A DNA stretch of 10,786 nt from Bacteroidales bacterium (lineage in GTDB: Bacteria > Bacteroidota > Bacteroidia > Bacteroidales > P3): NCBI GenBank assembly GCA_017507285.1, contig JAFWBF010000164.1, positions 1 through 10,786 of the forward strand, given 5' to 3'. The notes under the pieces are model-generated. The model did no database searches and was not told the origin of the DNA. It was given only the letters and a program-made list of their open reading frames with translations. Below are positions 6,244 through 10,786 of the stretch, one piece after another (position 1 is the first letter of the stretch; every line of letters starts with the position of its first letter). Both the position numbers and the translations under genes were made by a program.

Positions 6244-7338
6244 TCAAATATATAATACAAAACCTCGACTTTTTGCCGAAATTCGGGAAACAAAGTTACT
6301 AAATTTTTCAGATATTTCCCAATAAATTAATTCTTTTACGAATTGTTCACTTTCGAAGTGCCCAATATCGGCAAGAATTATGTTGCTTTCGGCTTGCTGA
6401 AATTCGTGATATTTCAGGTCGCCGGTAAGATAAATATCGGCTTTGGCAGCCTTGGCATTGCCTATCAGAAAACTTCCGGCACCTCCGCAAATAGCCACCG
6501 TTTGCACTTCGGATAGGCATAGTTCCGAATGTCGGACCATGGGAAGGCCCAACACTTCTTTCACTTTTTTCAGAAATTCCACCGTCGGCATTGGTTTGGG
6601 TAATGTTCCTACCATTCCGGCACCCACGTTCTCCCATGGGTTTGCCAGCGGTATGCAGTCGTAGGCCGGTTTCTCGTAGGGGTGGGCTGCTTTGAGGGCT
6701 TGTACTATACGTCGTTCGTGCATTATTGGGTATATTACTTCTATTTTCACCTCTTCCTCGGTGTGTAATTTTCCAACTTGTCCCACAAAGGGGGTGGCGC
6801 CGCTGCCGGCACGAAATGTGCCTTTGCCCATGGCGTTGAAACTGCAGTAGTCGTAATTGCCAATGCCACCGGCACCGGCTTCGAAAAGGGCTTCTCTTAC
6901 CTTGGAAGCATAATCTGATGGTACATATACTGCCAGCTTTCGTAGCTTGTCGTGCATAGGGGCAAGAATTTTGGTATTTATTATTCCCAGTTTTTTTGCC
7001 AAAATGGCGTTTACACCCGTCGAAAGGTTGTCCAGATTGGTATGTGCAGCATATACAGCTATATTGTTTTGCACCAAACGGTAAACCATTCGGCCTGTAA
7101 GGCAGTCGGTGGTAATGCGTTTGATACCCGAAAAAATAAACGGATGATGAGTTACTATTAGGTTGCAACCATATTGCAGTGCCTCGTCTATAACTTCCAT
7201 GCAGAGGTCCACGGCCACCAGAACGCCTCTGATTTCTTCATCTCTGCTACCAAGTAGGAAACCCGAATTGTCGTACGATTCCTGCAATGCAGGCGGAATA
7301 CGATTATCCAAATACGAAATTACTTCATTTATCTTCAT
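6244..7338 (-). CDS. Nif3-like dinuclear metal-centre protein (DUF34)
   Basis: From the ATG at 7338-7336 (MKINEVISYLDNRIPPALQE) the protein has 364 residues, the size of the long bacterial Nif3/YqfO type that carries a PII-like domain inserted between two metal-binding halves. Metal ligands are visible: the HH pair in IVTHHPFIFSG (H64, H65), D103 in AAHTNLDNL, and H and E in DIGHFESEQFV near the C-terminus; GDLKYHEFQQAE is the conserved segment just before. The insert contains KLAVYVP and VIYPIMHERRIVQALKAAHPYEKPAYD, typical of this domain. Some family members are called GTP cyclohydrolase I type 2, but that activity is not settled, so I give only the family name. A start six codons upstream (7356) is possible, but MKINEVI matches the family N-terminus. 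A TAACTTTG promoter lies about 55 bases upstream, and the zinc-ribbon gene follows. Confidence 0.94.
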   Translation of the reverse strand: MKINEVISYLDNRIPPALQESYDNSGFLLGSRDEEIRGVLVAVDLCMEVIDEALQYGCNLIVTHHPFIFSGIKRITTDCLTGRMVYRLVQNNIAVYAAHTNLDNLSTGVNAILAKKLGIINTKILAPMHDKLRKLAVYVPSDYASKVREALFEAGAGGIGNYDYCSFNAMGKGTFRAGSGATPFVGQVGKLHTEEEVKIEVIYPIMHERRIVQALKAAHPYEKPAYDCIPLANPWENVGAGMVGTLPKPMPTVEFLKKVKEVLGLPMVRHSELCLSEVQTVAICGGAGSFLIGNAKAAKADIYLTGDLKYHEFQQAESNIILADIGHFESEQFVKELIYWEISEKFSNFVSRISAKSRGFVLYI

Positions 7339-7392
7339 AACAAGTCTAATTATCAATATATTATACGGAGTAATATTGTTCCGTTACAACGG

Positions 7393-7400
7393 CAAAGTTA
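7393..7400 (-). promoter_or_regulatory. Bacteroidota -7 element for the nif3-like operon
   Basis: The minus strand reads TAACTTTG at 7400-7393, a match to TAnnTTTG, about 55 bases before the nif3-like ATG. Just downstream in the transcript lies a small palindrome, CCGTT-ac-AACGG (7381-7392), and upstream an imperfect 10-bp inverted repeat (7411-7420 / 7436-7445). No clear -33 TTTG is seen. Confidence 0.5.
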
Positions 7401-7621
7401 CAACTTTTTGTTGAGATAAAAAAGCGTTAATACACTTTATTTCAACGATAAAGAAAGATTTTGTACAAAAACGAACAAAAAGACCTCGAAAAATGCAATT
7501 TTCAAATTAGTTTCGAACGTTTTTTGGCCTTTTCAGGTAGGTTTGGCTAAAAAATAATGCATTTTTTTTATTCGGATTATCAGTTGGTTGGAATAAAAAT
7601 GAAAGATTTTTTGCAAAAATA

Positions 7622-7653
7622 TTTGGTGGGAACGAAAAAAGGTTGTATCTTTG
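7622..7653 (+). promoter_or_regulatory. Canonical Bacteroidota promoter for tRNA-Asp
   Basis: TTTG (7622-7625) and TATCTTTG (7646-7653) are separated by 20 bases, an almost ideal -33/-7 pair. The transcript would begin around 7658-7662, leaving a leader of about 30-35 bases before the mature tRNA. Confidence 0.8.
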
Positions 7654-7692
7654 CACTCGCAAACAAAGAGAAAGAGTTCTAAAGAAAAAGAT

Positions 7693-7766
7693 GGTCCGGT
7701 AGTTCAGTCGGTTAGAATACATGCCTGTCACGCATGGGGTCGCGAGTTCGAGTCTCGTCCGGACCG
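7693..7766 (+). tRNA. tRNA-Asp (anticodon GTC)
   Basis: The acceptor arm GGTCCGG (7693-7699) pairs with CCGGACC (7759-7765), with G as discriminator at 7766. The anticodon stem CATGC (7720-7724) pairs with GCATG (7732-7736) around the loop CTGTCAC, giving anticodon GTC at 7727-7729. The T arm is GCGAG (7742-7746) / CTCGT (7754-7758) with loop TTCGAGT. The CCA end is not encoded (CAA follows). The 74-base length is normal. Confidence 0.97.
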
Positions 7767-7768
7767 CA

Positions 7769-7798
7769 AAAAGCTCTCCTTAACAGAGGGCTTTTTTT
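7769..7798 (+). terminator. Intrinsic terminator after tRNA-Asp
   Basis: AAAAGCTCTC (7769-7778) pairs with GAGGGCTTTT (7786-7795), with one G-U wobble, followed by a T-run ending at 7798. It begins three bases after the tRNA, so tRNA-Asp is transcribed as a single-gene unit. Confidence 0.85.
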
Positions 7799-7877
7799 GT
7801 ATCTTTTCGGTAACCATTTCGCATGGCAATTGTTTCAAGCAAAAAGAAAAGATATATTACAAATCTATTCAAAATTT

Positions 7878-8270
7878 GGGGCTGACCGGTTTTGACAGCA
7901 AGGATAATGGATTTGTAAGCATGCAGGCTCACGCATCAGAAGCCTTCAAAAACGGGTGTAAAACAATAATTGGCGAAAATAACTACGCTCTTGCTGCTTA
8001 AGCTGAAGTACAGTAGGCTTGCATTATTTCGGCACAAGGTGCCGAAACAAGACATTTCCCGAGAACCTCGCCCATCGGTTGTCGATCAGGAAGTGCTCGT
8101 GAGAATGGGATAGTTGCAATAGTGCTTCGATGTTGCAATGAAATTTTAGAAGCTAAGGTTTGCTTTGGGTGTCTTTGTCCGTGGCAAACTCGAAAATCAA
8201 CCAAAGAATAAGCATGTAGAAAGCATTTTTGTTACTTGTTTGGACGGCGGTTCGACTCCGCCCAGCTCCA
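7878..8270 (+). ncRNA. ssrA: Transfer-messenger RNA (tmRNA)
   Basis: tmRNA rescues ribosomes stalled on broken mRNA and tags the product for degradation. The tRNA-like ends are GGGGCTG (7878-7884) and CAGCTCC (8263-8269) with discriminator A at 8270; the T arm is GGCGG (8246-8250), loop TTCGACT, CCGCC (8258-8262). The tag frame 7972-8001 reads GENNYALAA and stops with TAA, close to other Bacteroidota tags; with the alanine carried by tmRNA itself the tag is AGENNYALAA. A perfect 9-bp hairpin TTTCGGCAC/GTGCCGAAA (8027-8047) belongs to the pseudoknot region. CCA is not encoded. No convincing promoter was found: TATCTTTT at 7800-7807, overlapping the end of the tRNA terminator, is the best candidate and would give a leader of about 65 bases. 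Confidence 0.97.
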
Positions 8271-8273
8271 CTT

Positions 8274-8331
8274 GGAGAACGAACTTCTCCCGAAGAAAAT
8301 ACTGATAATCAAAAAGATTATCGGTGTTTTC
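8274..8331 (+). terminator. Double hairpin downstream of tmRNA, probable terminator
   Basis: Two hairpins follow the tmRNA end. The first is GGAGAA (8274-8279) / TTCTCC (8285-8290). The second has a 16-bp stem, GAAAATACTGATAATC (8295-8310) with its partner (8316-8331), loop AAAAA, fully paired if two G-U wobbles are allowed. There is no long U-tract, but the strength and place suggest 3'-end formation of the tmRNA precursor. Confidence 0.6.
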
Positions 8332-8573
8332 TGCTTTGTGAGTCTCCCGCTCTCTGAAACTCTGGTTGCACCGGTTCAATCGGGATGATAGGGAGTCCAA
8401 TGCCTGCAGAAACTTGCTGACAATCTTACATATATCCACAACCACCTTCCACCAAAGAGGTGTCTGCATACGGTGGAGATGGAGAGATGGAAAGTGTGCA
8501 AAATCTGAGACCGATTTTTCTCCGACTGAGACCAATTTTTTATTCCAACGAATTTAATGGAAACAACCACACT
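8332..8573. other. Spacer between ssrA and the AlbA_2 gene, no recognised gene
   Basis: About 240 bases without a supported gene. On the minus strand a frame starting at ATG 8469 reads MQTPLWWKVVVDICKIVSKF, which looks like a short hydrophobic peptide, but the frame then runs through the ssrA terminator hairpin into antisense tmRNA, so it may be chance or the relic of something truncated. The stretch also holds a 15-bp direct repeat (8505-8540). No integrase end and no copy of the ssrA 3' sequence is seen here. Confidence 0.5.
8505..8540. repeat. 15-bp direct repeat downstream of the AlbA_2 gene
   Basis: CTGAGACCGATTTTT (8505-8519) and CTGAGACCAATTTTT (8526-8540) differ at one base and are 21 bases apart, about two helix turns. 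They lie 34 bases or more past the stop of the AlbA_2/HATPase gene. They could be protein-binding iterons, part of an element end, or a local duplication. Confidence 0.6.
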
Positions 8574-10172
8574 CTACTTGGCTGCACAATCCTTTATCAG
8601 TTGCCGACCAGCTTCCGTCAGCACATACTTTTGGTTACGGGACTTTGGTTTGTCTAAAATAGTAGGGGTGGCCAGACCCGTTTGAATCAAGATGTCAATA
8701 GTTGTTCGTTTGAATCTTGACCTGTTTGTTTGTCCATACATTGCAACCAGTTCGGTCAATGATGTCTCTTTTTGCAGAGCAACAAAGACCTTGAAAATAT
8801 GTTCAAGATTTGCTCCATCAACATAGGACACAACATAGGACAATTTTTGTTTAAGTTGTTTATTGTCAAGTATATCAACATAGGACACAACATTAGACAA
8901 GTCTTCCTCAACAAAGTCCGGATGACAGGGGATATCTATCAAGAAATAAGCACGGTCTTCATCAGTCTCGATAGTGGCCGATGCAGAGCCGTTATCCTTC
9001 AGTTTCCTCTGTATGGTAGGTATGCCTGTGGCTCGACCTTCCGTCAATTCCAGTTCTTTCAGGAATTCGCCCAATCGGCGGTTACGGTATTTCCGGCAAC
9101 GGAGCGTTTGTGCCTTTCTCACCACATCCAACGGAATGGAACGGTCGGGACCTCCGTGATTCAAGATGGAGATTCGGTTGGGCTCGACTGTAATTTCAAC
9201 GGGTTCTCGCTCGTTATAATTTCTATGGTACAAGGCATTCACTACAGCTTCCTCCAATGCCTGATACGGATAGTTGAAATACCGTATTGAATGTTCGTCG
9301 TCGGACTGTTTCTTGATTTGCTCCTTTATCACATTTGTCCGTAGGTATGACATAGCATCTCTTATCATCATCGGCACGGAGCCTTTGATAGTCGGCAGCT
9401 CAATGATATTGTCAGGGTTGTTCTCCCGACCTTCGGGGAATATCACAATATCCACTTGGGTGGTTTTGAAGTATTTTTCAGGATGCTCACAGAACATCAT
9501 AGCCGCCACGTTCTTGATGCACCGTTTCTCCGTAGGGCCTTCCAAGAGGTCCATCTGTTCCAATACGCCTTCAAGGTCATTCACCAAGTCCTCGTTCTGT
9601 AGTTTGCTGCCCACCTTGACCAGGTAGTCTTTCAGCAGCAGCGGAGAGATGTCCGAGAGTTTGATTTCAGGATTGCCCCGGTCATCGAAAGGAACTCTGT
9701 TGGCCATATCCCGAAGCTCATCCAATTGCTCGCCTTTCGCCTCGACGGTGGAGGTGCCGTAACGGATGTAGAACACGGGCTTCTTCAATTTGGCTGTCAC
9801 GTCAGACGGTGCAGTATAAGGTCGATTGATACCGGATGGTACCCAAATCACCAACACATTCTGTCCATCCACATCTTCCACCGAGATTCGTGGAGCATAG
9901 AATGGCTCAATCAGCTGGTTGTATTGGAGCATTTCCCGTTGAATCTTGTCCAACTGGTTAGTCGGAATTCCCGTAACAGGTCTCTTCGCCACGCCATTCT
10001 CTTCTTCCACACCCACAAGGATGTAGCCACCGCCAAGATTGTCGAAGTCGTTGGCGAAAGCACAGATGGTATGATAGATGGATACTGGATTCCAACCCTT
10101 CTTGTATTCAATACGGTTGGATTCCACTTTCCTTTGGTTCAGGAGGTCTTCTATGTTGATAGGTAGTAACAT
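8574..10172 (-). CDS. AlbA_2-domain / HATPase-like ATP-binding regulator protein
   Basis: The protein has 532 residues. Residues about 13-145 form an AlbA_2 (formerly AAA_4) putative DNA-binding domain: ESNRIEYKKGWNP, then AFANDFDNLGGGYILVGV. Residues about 302-395 form a GHKL-type ATPase domain (HATPase_c_4): ALEEAVVNALYHRNY with N312, RISILNHGGP, and EGRATGIPTI. A linker (about 420-455) carries a duplicated VVSYVD unit, and the C-terminus (about 455-530) looks like a winged helix (SLTELVAMYGQTNRSRFKRTTIDILI, ending TEAGRQLI). Proteins of this design are usually annotated as ATP-dependent transcriptional regulators or ATP-binding proteins, and are common in accessory regions and near defence genes; the true function is unknown. 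The ATG at 10172-10170 gives a full domain. By eye the gene is more G+C-rich than the genes left of ssrA, consistent with horizontal origin. It follows an AlbA_2 remnant and a PIN-domain gene on the same strand. Confidence 0.88.
   Translation of the reverse strand: MLLPINIEDLLNQRKVESNRIEYKKGWNPVSIYHTICAFANDFDNLGGGYILVGVEEENGVAKRPVTGIPTNQLDKIQREMLQYNQLIEPFYAPRISVEDVDGQNVLVIWVPSGINRPYTAPSDVTAKLKKPVFYIRYGTSTVEAKGEQLDELRDMANRVPFDDRGNPEIKLSDISPLLLKDYLVKVGSKLQNEDLVNDLEGVLEQMDLLEGPTEKRCIKNVAAMMFCEHPEKYFKTTQVDIVIFPEGRENNPDNIIELPTIKGSVPMMIRDAMSYLRTNVIKEQIKKQSDDEHSIRYFNYPYQALEEAVVNALYHRNYNEREPVEITVEPNRISILNHGGPDRSIPLDVVRKAQTLRCRKYRNRRLGEFLKELELTEGRATGIPTIQRKLKDNGSASATIETDEDRAYFLIDIPCHPDFVEEDLSNVVSYVDILDNKQLKQKLSYVVSYVDGANLEHIFKVFVALQKETSLTELVAMYGQTNRSRFKRTTIDILIQTGLATPTILDKPKSRNQKYVLTEAGRQLIKDCAAK
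8818..8893. repeat. 19-bp direct repeat inside the AlbA_2 gene linker
   Basis: An identical 19-base unit (TCAACATAGGACACAACAT on the plus strand) occurs at 8818-8836 and 8875-8893. The 57-base period is a multiple of three, so it duplicates the peptide VVSYVD (residues 428-433 and 447-452) without shifting the frame. Confidence 0.9.
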
Positions 10173-10215
10173 ATGTTGCTTTTAACGTTATAAATGAAAA
10201 AAATTGTTTTAGTAT

Positions 10216-10335
10216 TTATAAGTACACCATAATCAAAGAATTAAATAATCTTTGGGCTTCGGATTTTGCTCGTTTGCATTCCAAAGTCACACACTCACCA
10301 GTCAGCAGTATTGCTCTTATTTCATTCTCGGTCAT
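10216..10335 (-). pseudogene. Truncated AlbA_2-domain gene remnant (39 codons)
   Basis: The minus-strand ATG at 10335-10333 opens MTENEIRAILLTGECVTLEC followed by KRAKSEAQ, which is the N-terminal start of an AlbA_2 domain (compare the family pattern of a short helix, a GE-S/C-x-TLE-F/C-K strand and then a conserved Y/W-x-T-x-x-AFAN-x-x-GG segment). After about 28 residues the family similarity ends and the frame reads RLFNSLIMVYL and stops. The missing glycine-rich part and the sudden loss of similarity indicate a 3' deletion. It lies 43 bases upstream of the intact AlbA_2 gene and 59 bases downstream of the PIN gene, same strand. Its sequence is not a copy of the neighbouring gene's start (which reads MLLPINIEDLLNQRK), so it is a different paralogue rather than a recent duplicate. 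It could alternatively be a real short peptide. Confidence 0.6.
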
Positions 10336-10394
10336 ATCATTTACTCTTTTTATTCACAATAATGATTGCTATCTTCACAAATAACGCCCCAATA
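10336..10394. other. Spacer between the PIN gene and the AlbA_2 remnant
   Basis: Together with 10173-10215 this is AT-rich spacer DNA. No TAnnTTTG element and no terminator hairpin was found, so the PIN gene, the remnant and the AlbA_2/HATPase gene may be transcribed together from a promoter beyond the right edge. Confidence 0.4.
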
Positions 10395-10786
10395 TTACCT
10401 TCTTAAAAAATCTTTCAGAGAAATAGTCGTAATTCCCAGCCCGCTTGCTCTTGATTGTAGCATATTATCAGATGTCAAAAGGATTGGATTGTCGTTCTTG
10501 TATTTCAATGCCACTGATAATATCATACAATCGGGATTATGTCTATCGAAACCATTTGGCAACAACGACAAGTCTGCCTCTTCCATTTGAGAATAATGTT
10601 TCACAAATGCCATATTGATATTTTTTGCCGCGTCGTTTAAACTTTTCTTGTCAATGTCAACTTTCAACTTGAGTTTGTCAAGTTCTTCCAACACTTTGGC
10701 GGGGATTATAGTTTTATACTTATTTCCAAGACGTGAAATAATATCAGGACAATTTACAAAGACGTTGGTATCAATGATGTATATAT
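10395..10786 (-). CDS. PIN-domain ribonuclease, 5' end beyond the window
   Basis: The frame is open from the right window edge to the TGA/TAA region at 10395, giving 129 visible residues that form an almost complete PIN domain, a metal-dependent RNase fold. The four acidic positions are seen: D5 in IYIIDTNVFVN, E33/E34 in AKVLEELDK, D85 in HNPDCMILSVAL and D106 in ILLTSDNML; the domain closes with GLGITTISLKDFLRR. PIN domains normally begin a few residues before the first aspartate, so the real start is probably within a few codons past the edge, unless this is the C-terminal domain of a larger protein. An internal GTG at 10694 would remove the first catalytic aspartate and is not credible. 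It may be a toxin-antitoxin nuclease of the VapC type or a PIN_4-like protein; a partner antitoxin would have to lie outside the window, since the downstream neighbour is an AlbA_2 remnant. Confidence 0.88.
   Translation of the reverse strand, partial: IYIIDTNVFVNCPDIISRLGNKYKTIIPAKVLEELDKLKLKVDIDKKSLNDAAKNINMAFVKHYSQMEEADLSLLPNGFDRHNPDCMILSVALKYKNDNPILLTSDNMLQSRASGLGITTISLKDFLRR

Larger units (their letters stand above)
7339..7692. other. Intergenic spacer between the nif3-like gene and tRNA-Asp
   Basis: This 354-base stretch is very AT-rich and carries the divergent promoters of the nif3-like operon (7393-7400, minus) and of tRNA-Asp (7622-7653, plus). Between them, about 7446-7620, I see no gene, no strong hairpin and no longer repeat. 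The minus-strand open frame crossing part of it (7507-7731) overlaps the tRNA and has no protein-like composition. Confidence 0.7.

Noticed and set aside
6347..7168. Minus-strand open frame of 273 codons
   Set aside because: It lies wholly within the nif3-like gene in another frame and has low-complexity, protein-unlike composition.
7651..8001. Plus-strand open frame of 116 codons across tRNA-Asp and the tmRNA tag
   Set aside because: It runs through the tRNA, its terminator and the tmRNA 5' half; only its last codons, the tag, are translated, and those through tmRNA.
8197..8535. Minus-strand open frame of 112 codons, including LGGVEPPSKQV
   Set aside because: About a third is antisense to the tmRNA 3' end and another part to its hairpins; such frames arise from the tRNA-like sequence. 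The initial MQTPLWWKVVVDI part is kept only as a remark.
9726..10166. Plus-strand open frame of 146 codons
   Set aside because: It is the complement of the well-supported AlbA_2 domain coding sequence.
8571..10786. Toxin-antitoxin pair of PIN protein with the 39-codon ORF
   Set aside because: The short ORF resembles an AlbA_2 N-terminus, not a VapB-type antitoxin, and lies downstream of the PIN gene.
8271..10786. Duplicate of the ssrA 3' end marking an attachment site
   Set aside because: No second copy of the T-arm/acceptor sequence was found in the window.
1..10786. CRISPR array
   Set aside because: No regularly spaced repeat set is present; only the two-copy repeats at 8505-8540 and 8818-8893 were found.

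Overview
The window looks like a chromosomal segment of a member of the Bacteroidota, most likely order Bacteroidales. Four sites fit the Bacteroidota vegetative promoter (-7 TAnnTTTG, in one case with a well-spaced -33 TTTG). The tmRNA encodes a tag ending NNYALAA, and the protein families (Nif3 next to a C4 zinc-ribbon coiled-coil protein, a TonB receptor with an N-terminal carboxypeptidase-regulatory-like domain) are typical of that phylum. Species cannot be named from the sequence alone.

Layout. Positions 1-286 (minus) hold the 5' part of an IS30-family transposase broken by an in-frame TAA. A promoter-rich AT-rich spacer with a long hairpin follows. Next comes a plus-strand pair: a small His-rich membrane protein (489-839) and a TonB-dependent outer-membrane receptor (993-3299) that may take up a metal or a metal chelate such as heme. 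A bidirectional terminator (about 3331-3364) separates them from a run of minus-strand housekeeping genes read from right to left: nif3-like (7338-6244), zinc-ribbon/coiled-coil protein (6216-5404), a terminator-like hairpin, then mgsA (5312-4851), surE (4843-4082) and pcm (4037-3393). The last three form a tight cluster combining methylglyoxal synthesis, nucleotide phosphatase activity and protein repair, which suggests a stress/maintenance role.

A canonical promoter drives tRNA-Asp(GTC) (7693-7766), which has its own terminator. It is followed by the tmRNA gene ssrA (7878-8270) and two hairpins. Beyond ssrA the character changes to accessory DNA: a spacer with a 15-bp direct repeat and no recognised gene, a 532-residue AlbA_2/HATPase regulator-like protein (10172-8574), a 39-codon remnant of a second AlbA_2 gene (10335-10216), and a PIN-domain nuclease running off the right edge. 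The 3' end of ssrA is a classic integration site, so this right-hand block may be part of a genomic island, but no integrase or second attachment site is visible.

The most interesting parts are the AlbA_2/PIN cluster beside ssrA, and the His-rich protein plus receptor pair. No clearly new system can be proven from sequence alone.
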